From contig CAKRFY010000032.1 in the NCBI GenBank assembly GCA_934320895.1, positions 1-34,165 of the forward strand: a DNA stretch of 34,165 bases, given 5' to 3'. Shown here in pieces: positions 1 through 7,700 of this stretch. The stretch comes from an uncultured Lachnospiraceae bacterium (lineage in GTDB: Bacteria; Bacillota; Clostridia; Lachnospirales; Lachnospiraceae). The notes beneath the pieces were generated by a model that worked only from the letters and a program-made list of their open reading frames with translations, had not been told where the DNA came from and made no database searches. How positions within the stretch are numbered: position 1 is the stretch's first letter; each line of letters opens with the position of its first letter. The translations under genes were made by a program, and so were the position numbers.

Positions 1-21
1 TAATTCTCCTTTTATGAACAC

Positions 22-50
22 ATTATATCATTTTAAAACACGTTTGTCTA
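22..50 (-). promoter_or_regulatory. Probable sigma-A promoter for a gene left of the window
   Basis: On the minus strand TAGACA (45-50) and TATAAT (22-27) are separated by 17 bases, followed by a possible ribosome site AGGAG at 6-10. The start codon would fall just outside the window. The leader would be only a few bases long, which is tight, so this is an inference from the consensus match. Confidence 0.5.
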
Positions 51-55
51 CATTT

Positions 56-1090
56 TCAATCACTTAAAAATTCTCCTCCAAACCATCTTTCTATCATTGT
101 TCCAAACATTTGCTCTACTTCATAGTTTGTCAGCTTCAAACTATATATTTTTTTATTTAGTCGTCCCTCTGTACGAAACGCCTCTATCCGTAGATAACCA
201 CTTGCAAGCAACAGACTCCAAACGGCATCCTTATTTGTTTTTAATTGTTCAAATACTATCTGCTCATCAATATTTTTTTCAACAATGCCGCCAGCCATCA
301 ATGTTTCCATTGTCTTTTTTATTTCTGCCGAACCTGTTCTTACAAGTTCATTTACCAATCCATTAGAACTTGAATCTGCCCAATATGTTTCGTATTTTTT
401 AAATTTAAGATAATTGATTATTGACCACGGATTATAAATATCTTTTTTGTCTCCAAATACAAATCCGTCATACCATGACTTTACTTTCTTTTTTTCAGCT
501 GAAAGCCCCTGCTCGTCAAGTGCATTAAATACTTCTTCCTCAGTAAAACCAAATGCAGTATTATACTGATTTGATGTTGTGGTAACAACTACAAGATTGT
601 TTAAATCCGAAAAAATACTTTCTTTTGAAATAGTCTCGGCTAAAGCCGAGCCATTAGAAGTTTGCGAAGCAAACTTCCTAACAGCTGAATATTCAGCTGT
701 TGTAATTCCTGTCATTATACCTCGTTCAAGATAAGGATTTGTTTTAAATGTTAAGTTAAATAAACTTCTGGTAAATGCAACAAGTTCATCCCAATACCCA
801 CTTACATACGCTTCCTGCATAGGCGTATCATATTCATCAAGAATAATTATCACTTTTTTGCCATAGTAACGACTTAAATAGTTTGACAAATCATTTACTG
901 CCTTCTGTGCTATTTCATCACTCATATCAGGACACACAGACTTAAATTGTATTTTTTCATGATATCCCTCCAACACTAATATACTAATAATATTTTTATG
1001 AAACATCTCTAATAAAAATATGATAACATTCCATAAAAACAAAGTAAAGATAATCATATGTTGAATAAATTTCACGTCCATACTTACCAT
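56..1090 (-). pseudogene. Remnant of AAA-ATPase-like / PD-(D/E)XK nuclease family protein
   Basis: The 344-codon frame contains the middle of the AAA-ATPase-like (PF09820) plus DUF1703 nuclease family: a Walker-B-like stretch VIIILDEYDTPMQEAY, then KESIFSDLNNL, FGFTEEEV, SWYDGF and NPWSIINYL blocks. Intact members are usually over 500 residues. Here the N-terminal third with the Walker A loop is absent, and the first 45 or so residues (hydrophobic, with no family match) look like read-through of unrelated DNA. The C-terminal nuclease domain is also absent, because the frame stops right after MIERWFGGEFLSD. In another frame just upstream, EIYSTYDYL faintly resembles the missing part, hinting at a frameshift. 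An in-frame insert of about 23 codons (see 635-701) interrupts the conserved TGI-KESIF junction. The family is abundant in gut anaerobes and its role is unclear. No clear ribosome site was seen. Family assignment is confident; loss of function is inferred from the missing ends. Confidence 0.75.
635..701. repeat. Three consecutive palindromes inside the AAA-ATPase remnant (in-frame insert)
   Basis: Three inverted repeats lie back to back. CTCGGCT/AGCCGAG is at 635-650 with a 2-base loop, GAAGTTTGC/GCAAACTTC at 657-677 with a 3-base loop, and a perfect 22-base palindrome with arm AACAGCTGAAT at 680-701. Together they encode about 23 residues (roughly TAEYSAVRKFAS onward to SALAET) between TGIT and ISKESIF, where family members normally run straight through. 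The block therefore looks like a small palindromic element inserted without breaking the reading frame. Confidence 0.6.
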
Positions 1091-1131
1091 AATTTTTCAT
1101 GCCCGATGAATCATAACAAAGTGCTCCTAAA

Positions 1132-1165
1132 TCAAGAGGATATTCGCAATCCACTTTGCTGCTTG
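1132..1165 (+). repeat. Dispersed 34-base palindromic element, copy 1 (degenerate)
   Basis: It shares ATATTCGCAATCC and TGCTGCTTG with the other copies, but the left arm reads AGAGGAT and the right arm ATCCACT, so the 7-bp stem is weakened. Its tail (TTCATAACATTATT) runs into the stop codon of the zinc-ribbon gene at 1175-1177. The tail resembles that of copy 3 at 12161. Confidence 0.7.
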
Positions 1166-1174
1166 TTCATAACA

Positions 1175-1603
1175 TTATTCTTCGATAGAAACTTTATATT
1201 CATCATCAAAATTTACACTAATTTTCTCCGTTTTTTGTATAACCTCAGGTTTTGGATCTATCACCCATTTTTTGAAATGAAATATAAGTGCTACAAACAG
1301 TATAAGTAATACTATAAGCTCAATATATCCTGTAAATGACAAATGAAATTTATCATCTTCTATATCATCTGTCTGATAACTTTCTTCAGCTTCTTTTTCC
1401 TCATCCATTTCCTTAAAGATTTCTTTTAAAACATCTGCACTTGTATCATTTTCTTCCACATAAGCATGATTTATAGCTTCATGTGTTTCATTCTCCTCAT
1501 CACTATTTTCAGTATCATTGATGCCGTTTTTAATCTTTTCGCCACAATAACTGCAAAATCTTTGTTTATCACCCACCGGTTTTCCACAATAACTACAATA
1601 CAT
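1175..1603 (-). CDS. Zinc-ribbon single-pass membrane protein
   Basis: This is a 142-residue protein of unknown function. The start at 1603 is chosen because AAGGAG lies just upstream and the protein then begins directly with the zinc ribbon (Cys3, Cys6, Cys17, Cys20: CSYCGKP...CSYCGEK). A start 13 codons earlier has no good ribosome site. A long acidic, Asn/Glu-rich linker (about 25-85) follows, then one membrane segment (about 93-110, IELIVLLILFVALIF) and a 30-residue tail. It is the last gene of a minus-strand run that includes a second, larger zinc-ribbon membrane protein and a lipoprotein, so the set is probably co-transcribed. Such double-zinc-ribbon membrane proteins are common beside bacterial Ser/Thr kinases, and one is encoded upstream here. 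The function is not known. The four cysteines and the membrane segment are seen directly. Confidence 0.8.
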   Translation of the reverse strand: MYCSYCGKPVGDKQRFCSYCGEKIKNGINDTENSDEENETHEAINHAYVEENDTSADVLKEIFKEMDEEKEAEESYQTDDIEDDKFHLSFTGYIELIVLLILFVALIFHFKKWVIDPKPEVIQKTEKISVNFDDEYKVSIEE

Positions 1604-1677
1604 ATTTTTCTCCTTGTTTTCATCTCTTATATTCTTTTTCATAACACTTCATTTGCCATATCTATTTACAATTAGAA

Positions 1678-2085
1678 TCACTGCAGGTCTATAAGTTCAT
1701 ATACCCAGTTTCCATCTTCCCTATAAAGAATAAGTTCAAAGTTAAGTCTTATCTTTGCCCCGACAAAATTTTCAGTATCCACATAAGACTTGACATAAAA
1801 TTCATTTCCAATAGGTGCCATTGAGCTGGAATTACTTGTTACCGTTCCATCACCATATGGTGGAAATACCGCTGTTGCCGGACAATCCAGTTGTTGTTTT
1901 ATTGCTTCTTTTGCACAAGTATATACTTCCAGATAATCCTGATTGCCATCCACAATATCCTTAAGTCCATGTGCTGCATCTATCGTATCATTAAGCACCT
2001 GTTTTGGATTATCTGCACAACCTGTAAGCCCCATACTCACAATGCACAGCATACACATTACAATGCACTTTTTTACTGCTGCCAT
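1678..2085 (-). CDS. Small lipoprotein of unknown function
   Basis: This 135-residue protein has a typical lipoprotein signal: basic start (KK), a hydrophobic stretch rich in Met/Cys/Ile, and the lipobox LTGC with the lipidated Cys23. It should be anchored to the outer face of the membrane. The mature part includes AKEAIKQQLDCPATAVFPP, a pattern resembling a small domain (K..L..P.TA.FP) found in exported proteins and lipoproteins that often accompany zinc-ribbon proteins; this similarity is from memory. The start is set by AGGAGG 8 bases upstream of the ATG. It lies 24 bases downstream of the 495-residue zinc-ribbon protein and 74 bases upstream of the small one, which supports an operon. The biochemical role is unknown. 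Confidence 0.85.
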   Translation of the reverse strand: MAAVKKCIVMCMLCIVSMGLTGCADNPKQVLNDTIDAAHGLKDIVDGNQDYLEVYTCAKEAIKQQLDCPATAVFPPYGDGTVTSNSSSMAPIGNEFYVKSYVDTENFVGAKIRLNFELILYREDGNWVYELIDLQ

Positions 2086-2109
2086 AGTATTTATCCTCCT
2101 CTCACTGAA

Positions 2110-3597
2110 TTATCCAAGTTTCTGATTTCTCACTTCTGCCAACAGATCATAATTGTAATATTCAACATCATTGAGATATTTTTTTACATTACTGTCAAAC
2201 TTTTTAGAGTCATATTTTGGTGTATACCAGTCTTTATTCTCAAAATAATCTTTCAGTTCAGGATATTTTGTATTGCTTTTATGATCCAAAAATCTTCTTC
2301 CCTCTCTAGCACATATCTCATTTATCGCAAACTGAATTGTTTTCAGATCTAATTTTTCTATATCACTCTTTTTTAACTTCTCCACATCTGAATACGGCAA
2401 TATATACGAATCACTGTCATCCCATCTGGCATCGATTGCTTCCTGTGATATGTCATCGTCGTCATAATAGTCTTCTGAATCGTCCGTATCATCATAATAA
2501 TCAGAGTCGTCATAATCTTCCGAATCAGTGTCATCATAATCAGCATTGTCATCATTTGAGTTCTCATTGTCAGAAGAATCAGCAGCATCGTCATCATTCA
2601 TTGAAATAATCTGTTCTCCCGCCATCTTTGCTTTTTCTGCATCCACCAAAGTTATATCATTTATCTTATTTTCCTCAAATTTAATTCTCATATAATAACG
2701 GTCATTCTGAGCATAAATTATTCCCCTGCCTTCGTATACTAATCCATTATGCTTATAACCATAAGGCAGTTTTGATAAAGCATCATTATAATCCTGACCA
2801 TATGTAAGTCCAATTATATTGTATTTAGTTCCATTATTTATGGATACACCATCGATATTTCCATCATTGTCATAATCTGTTACTGACCATGAATAATTTG
2901 ACAAATATTTAATTTTTATTGCATCTTGTAATATTTCTTCCATATCATCATCTGCATTTATACAATATTTTTCTTCTATCGTTGATATTTTTTCATCCAT
3001 TAACGATATAATATTCCTATTTGCACCTTCCGGCAGATAACTTGCATATACGGTATTCATAAATTTTTCCAGGTTAAGGATATTTTCATCTTTTCCATCT
3101 ACTCCAAAATATGTATAAGTCACCTTACCATTTTTACAAATAAACTGTATTTTTATTCTTGAGTTTTTGCCGTTATATACACCATTTTCAGCAGTATATT
3201 CCACAATATTACTACCATCATCTGCTCTAAAATATTCCCATTTTTCATCATCACAATATTGTCCTAATACCTGACCATAACTAAATTTTTTGTAATCATT
3301 GTAATGAGCTTTTTTTACCATATTGATATAACCTAAACCATTATCATTTTCTGTATCTTCTTTAAAATATCTGTTATACCCGGCAAGCACAGCTATTATT
3401 ATCAGAAAACAGGCTATTATTATTTTTGCAGCAAGCCTAAAATTATGTTTTCTATGCATCTTTGACTTATTTGGTTGATACGGTGCAAAGTTTTGAGTTA
3501 CCTTTTCAACTTTCCAACCACAATCACTGCAAAAATACTGTCCACTTTTTAATGTTTTTCCACATTTGGGACAAAATTTAATTTGATCTTCTTCCAT
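2110..3597 (-). CDS. Large zinc-ribbon membrane protein with Asp/Tyr-rich segment
   Basis: This is a 495-residue protein of unknown function. It begins with a zinc ribbon (Cys9, Cys12, Cys23, Cys26), then a basic stretch and one membrane segment (about 55-74). The zinc ribbon should be cytoplasmic and the large C-terminal part outside. Residues about 205-260 contain YDNDGNIDGVSI, which looks like a calcium-binding DxDxDG-type loop; this is an inference. Residues about 336-385 are almost entirely Asp, Glu, Ser, Tyr and Asn (for example DSDYYDDTDDSEDYYDDDD), a low-complexity acidic linker that may bind cations or act as a spacer. The tail is a lysine-rich helical region. A gene for a 59-residue membrane protein lies 31 bases upstream, and the lipoprotein gene 24 bases downstream. 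No family with a known role was recognised. Confidence 0.85.
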   Translation of the reverse strand: MEEDQIKFCPKCGKTLKSGQYFCSDCGWKVEKVTQNFAPYQPNKSKMHRKHNFRLAAKIIIACFLIIIAVLAGYNRYFKEDTENDNGLGYINMVKKAHYNDYKKFSYGQVLGQYCDDEKWEYFRADDGSNIVEYTAENGVYNGKNSRIKIQFICKNGKVTYTYFGVDGKDENILNLEKFMNTVYASYLPEGANRNIISLMDEKISTIEEKYCINADDDMEEILQDAIKIKYLSNYSWSVTDYDNDGNIDGVSINNGTKYNIIGLTYGQDYNDALSKLPYGYKHNGLVYEGRGIIYAQNDRYYMRIKFEENKINDITLVDAEKAKMAGEQIISMNDDDAADSSDNENSNDDNADYDDTDSEDYDDSDYYDDTDDSEDYYDDDDISQEAIDARWDDSDSYILPYSDVEKLKKSDIEKLDLKTIQFAINEICAREGRRFLDHKSNTKYPELKDYFENKDWYTPKYDSKKFDSNVKKYLNDVEYYNYDLLAEVRNQKLG

Positions 3598-3628
3598 TCT
3601 TCTTTTCCTCTACTTTTTCATTTATCGC

Positions 3629-3808
3629 CTATCGCCTAAAAAATAGCAATTTAAGTATAGCGACAGGAATAAGTATCCACCCGAACATAACACCTACCAC
3701 TAATTTTTTTGACATGATACTTCCCATCGTACCTATCATTACATAATTAGAATATACTGTATAACCTGCAGCCCAGTATCCCAAAATAGCATAAATTATT
3801 AAAAGCAT
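3629..3808 (-). CDS. Small two-helix membrane protein
   Basis: This 59-residue protein appears to have two hydrophobic segments (LLIIYAILGYWAAGYTVY and VVGVMFGWILIPVAILKLL) and a basic C-terminus (FFRR). The start at 3808 is supported by AGGAGG about 8 bases upstream; an earlier in-frame ATG at 3841 would add an acidic 11-residue extension and has no such site. It is the first gene of the run toward the zinc-ribbon proteins. Function unknown. Confidence 0.65.
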   Translation of the reverse strand: MLLIIYAILGYWAAGYTVYSNYVMIGTMGSIMSKKLVVGVMFGWILIPVAILKLLFFRR

Positions 3809-3840
3809 ATCTTTCTCCTCCTCTGTATCATCTTTCTTCA

Positions 3841-3872
3841 ATTATACAATCTATAACCGACACTATTTGTCG
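3841..3872 (-). promoter_or_regulatory. Possible -10 box with an upstream dyad for the small membrane/zinc-ribbon operon
   Basis: On the minus strand TATAAT lies at 3841-3846. A short inverted repeat CGACA-N5-TGTCG (3858-3872) sits where the -35 box would be, and no good -35 hexamer was found. The TATAAT is only about 20 bases from the ribosome site of the 59-residue gene. The rest of 3842-4059 shows another TATAAT-like box near 3925 but no gene. Confidence 0.35.
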
Positions 3873-4024
3873 TTGTTTATATTTTTTGTAATAAAAACCC
3901 CAAACATATCATCTGGTATTATAACTTAAATTTTTATTTTAAATATGATATCAAATGACATGTAAGGGGTTGTAATAATGATTTTAACGCGATCTTAATA
4001 CTGTTAACGAAATACTTCATCCTA

Positions 4025-4057
4025 TGCGTAAATATGAATGACTTTTAGATTTACGCA
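4025..4057. repeat. Inverted repeat just after the 153-residue gene
   Basis: TGCGTAAAT (4025-4033) pairs perfectly with ATTTACGCA (4049-4057) across a 15-base loop, 3 bases past the stop codon at 4060. There is no clear U-tract on the minus transcript, so it may be a weak terminator or an RNA-stabilising hairpin. Confidence 0.5.
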
Positions 4058-4059
4058 GG

Positions 4060-4521
4060 TTATTTTTTATATGTTCCCGACATATCAATATACAAATCTG
4101 ATGTATGACCTTTCTGTTTAATAACTATTTTCTTTTTATATACCTTAATTTTAATAGTCATCTTTTTCTTTTTTCCCTCATAACTATTTTTCCCTACCTT
4201 ATAAATTGTCAACTCCTCATATCCAACAATTCTATCATCAGTTTCCGAATTCGGATATGAATTCATTTTAGAAAGAACCAGCGTTCCTTTATATGCACTT
4301 TTCTTTTTTAATGTAGCTACATATAATTCTATACATCCATTACTTTTTCTTTCTTTAGAATAACTTCCCGTATAATTTATTGCTGCCTCTGCTTTCTTGC
4401 TTACTAAGCCTTCTCCACCTTGAATCACCAAAACTGCTGCCACTCCCGCCAGGCTTATGGTCTTTCTTTGTTCAAGCCATGTATAAAGCCTGAGCACCCT
4501 ATAACTCTTACTGTATCTCAT
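4060..4521 (-). CDS. Exported protein of unknown function
   Basis: This is a 153-residue protein. The start at 4521 is preferred because AAGGGGG lies just upstream; a longer frame from 4638 has no signal-like start. The N-terminus has a long basic stretch (RYSKSYRVLRLYTWLEQRK), a hydrophobic segment (ISLAGVAAVLVIQGG) and a likely cleavage site after KKAEA, so a secreted protein is inferred. The mature part (about 110 residues) starts AINYTGSYSKERKSNGCIELYV. It is rich in Lys, Tyr and beta-type alternation (KMTIKIKVYKKKIVIKQKG), suggesting a small lipocalin-like or other beta-sandwich domain. No named family was recognised. It sits between the kinase-STAND gene and the zinc-ribbon run; a repeat copy separates it from the kinase gene. 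Confidence 0.7.
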   Translation of the reverse strand: MRYSKSYRVLRLYTWLEQRKTISLAGVAAVLVIQGGEGLVSKKAEAAINYTGSYSKERKSNGCIELYVATLKKKSAYKGTLVLSKMNSYPNSETDDRIVGYEELTIYKVGKNSYEGKKKKMTIKIKVYKKKIVIKQKGHTSDLYIDMSGTYKK

Positions 4522-4670
4522 TAAAAAATCCCCCTTATCACTTTTCTGGTCATATGCTAACAAATTGGCTTTACAACTTTGTAATAGTGATTTCAGGGGG
4601 ATTATTTCACGATTTTTTGGCTTTAAGCTTATTAACATTTCTGACTTTCAGCCATGTCATTTTTTATTTG

Positions 4671-4704
4671 TCGAGCGGATATTCACAATCCGCTCTGCTA
4701 CTTG
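4671..4704 (+). repeat. Dispersed 34-base palindromic element, copy 2 (contains the kinase gene stop codon)
   Basis: The stem is AGCGGAT (4674-4680) with ATCCGCT and loop ATTCACA, then CTGCTACTTG. The TAG stop of the 1518-residue gene is formed by 4698-4700 inside the element, and its last few sense codons (NTIK) are read from the conserved tail GATAGTGTT that also follows copies 4 and 6. Confidence 0.85.
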
Positions 4705-7700
4705 ATAGTGTTAAATTCAATCTTTTTATATTCGTATTCCTGGCTTACACTTTTTATAAATGTGTCACACTCTCCTTTTAAGTTTCGTTGTTGTCTGTAG
4801 TTATCTTTTTTGCTTTTCTGTCCGTTTTTATCTTCATTTTCCGTTTCAGCAAAATTGTCCCAGATGCCTTTTTGTTCTGTTATTTTATTTTTTATCAGTA
4901 TCAGTAAGTCTGTTATTTTTCCTTTAACCCTGGTGTTTTCGGCATTCTTTTCATTTTCTATGCACATTCTTCCGGCTTCGAGATATGTTTCCACCGCCCG
5001 ATTTTCTTCTTTTATCATCACAAACATATCCCCTGCGTTTATTATCTCATTTATTTTACGCCATGCTTTAGATTCCTTCTCATTTTTATATCTTTCTATG
5101 GCAGAGTTTAAATATTCCCCGACATACGATCTAGTTTTATTATAGCTGCCATATCTTTCATTTTGAGCCAAATATTCATCCGTATGTATTTTTTCTAAAG
5201 TGCCACTTTCTGTCAATAAATCTGCCTGTATTAATCTTTCTGTCTGTTTATGGCTCTTTGTCTTTGCCACAACAATTTTTTCCAGAAGCTGCATATATTT
5301 ATCATCAGTTTTTTTCATCACTCCCCTATCGCACATATCATTCATTATTTTATATATTTTTTCAAGACACATATCTTCCATATCGTATTTTTCTGCATCT
5401 TTGTAATCATCTGCTGTCTCCTGCCATATCCTGACTTCTTCTTTAGCACTGTTTCTCTGATGCTTTAGGTGATATTCTGCAATCGCCATATAGTTACATT
5501 CTTTTCTAATCGCTTCTATTAGTTCATTATTTCTTTCATATCCATCACTGTCTATATCAATATCCACGGATAATCTTACTTTTATTTCTGCTTTGTAAAT
5601 GATACCCCTGATATATTCATCACTGATACCACAGACAGCATATAAATCTTTTGCTTTCTCTATATACTTCATTGCCTTTTTTACACTAGCATCATCATCT
5701 TTATAATCTGTTAAAGTTTGTGACAGATTTGCCAGCAGTATTATATGATATTTGGCAAATGAATCTTTCTGTTTGTACTTTTGTATTATACAGTTCACCA
5801 GCTTTTCTTTAAATTCTTCATTCTGCCAGTTATCTATCCTCTCAATAATTTTTGTGGCTTCTTCATACGATATAGACTCTTTTTCTATATATTCATATAT
5901 GAAATCAAATATCTCCTGCTCTATTTCACTATCTCCAAGCATTTCATAATATTTTATACATTCTTTCCATAAATCATTGGTATCTTTTTCAATAATATAC
6001 ATTTTATAATATGCCGCTATTATATATCTGATAGCATATTCATCTCTTTCTTTGTCTGCCCCTTTCTTTTCAAATGAGATAAGTTCCATCGCATATTTTT
6101 TTGCTTCTACTACATTTTTCATTTCTATAAAAATACTAATAAGTTTAAGGCAGATAGCACATGAATAACCTATAAGACAGTCTCCATTTTCCAAACGTTT
6201 CCTGTCTTTATCAAGCACACTTTTGTATGCTGCTATGGCTTTATCATATTTTCCTGTTTTTTTATACATTTCGGCAATATTGTCCATGGCTGTTTCTAAT
6301 AATTCCTCACCATCTTTATATGCTTTTTTATAAAACTTTTCAGCCTCTGCATATTTTCCGGCTGCCTCTAATTTCATTGCATACTCTGTACAAGTTATAT
6401 CGTCAAACCACAATTTTGTCGTACCATTTTCATCTGTTATACTCATATCAGATGTATCTGTATCTTCATTTTTTCTAAGTTCAGTAAGTATCTTCTGATA
6501 TTCATATGCCTTATCCGTATCAGCATAATATTTATTTTTATACACTGATATAAAATCTGAGTCTGAATAAAAATCAAATATTTTTTTATACAAACTCTCT
6601 TTTTCAGCAATATCATAATCTGTTTCTGACATTCTCTCTGCCGCTTCTTCGTACATCCTGACTAGCAGATCATAAATCTCATCCACTTCTCTGATTCTTC
6701 CGACAGAATCGTCATGTTCTTCTTCCATGCTTATTTTTTCAACTTCGATATTTTGCACTATATTATTTTCTTCTAACAAATGCCATGTTTCGCTCGCCGC
6801 ATCTATATATTCTTTTACTATATAGTTATAGTTATTTGTCGTATACTTTTCTGATTTACAATCTGCTTCATTGCAGTTTATATTACTAAAAATTATTGTA
6901 TTACTATCACTCGCATTGCAATAATTTATCGCATGATTTTTTTCGCTCATAGATTTGTTGATGTAATATATTACCTGTTGAAGCATACTTTTTATATCTG
7001 CTAAACTCTTTTTAACGGAATTATTTTCAAAAAAATTTATGCCACTGTTTACTAAAGCATTACTTATCTTTTTTCTGTATATCTTCTGAATTATGTCTGC
7101 CGCCTTTTCATCATCATATTTTTTGCATATTTCCAATGCTTTTTCAAGCTGTGGCTCTCTTCCATACTTTAGACAAAGTTCTGCATATCTTGTACTTTCT
7201 CCCGTAAGCCTTTCCATAAATACTTTAAGCATCCTGCGCCTGATTACTTTTTCTGCATGACTTTCAGTTTTTTTGCTTATATATTTAATCATCCCCTCGA
7301 CTATCACAGGACATTTTTCAGCACTTGGTGGGATATTTTTGTACAAAATATCCTGTATAACCTGATGAAGCGATATCTTTTTATTTTTTTCGTCATACTC
7401 TATCCATCCTCTTTTTACAAGCCTTTCCAGATTGATTTTAACCGAGCCTGATTTATATATTTTCTCATACTCTTCTTTTAAAATCCTCATTCCAGCAAAT
7501 AGAGACAAACTGCTTATAAGTTCTTTCTCCCTATCATTAAGATCTGATATATCAAATAATATTTCAATATGGCTATTTACACTGTTAAATCTCAGTTTTC
7601 TATCTTTTCTCTGCTTTATACCTATATCCTCAGTATTTGTCACACCCTCTTTTTCAAGAAATTTTTCGTACAAAGCCCTTGGCTCATCACAGGTATTTTT

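Noticed and set aside
2373..2597. Met/Thr/Ile-rich open frame on the minus strand and His-rich frame on the plus strand
   Set aside because: Both are shadow frames of the Asp-codon-rich segment of the 495-residue zinc-ribbon protein; no ribosome site and odd composition.
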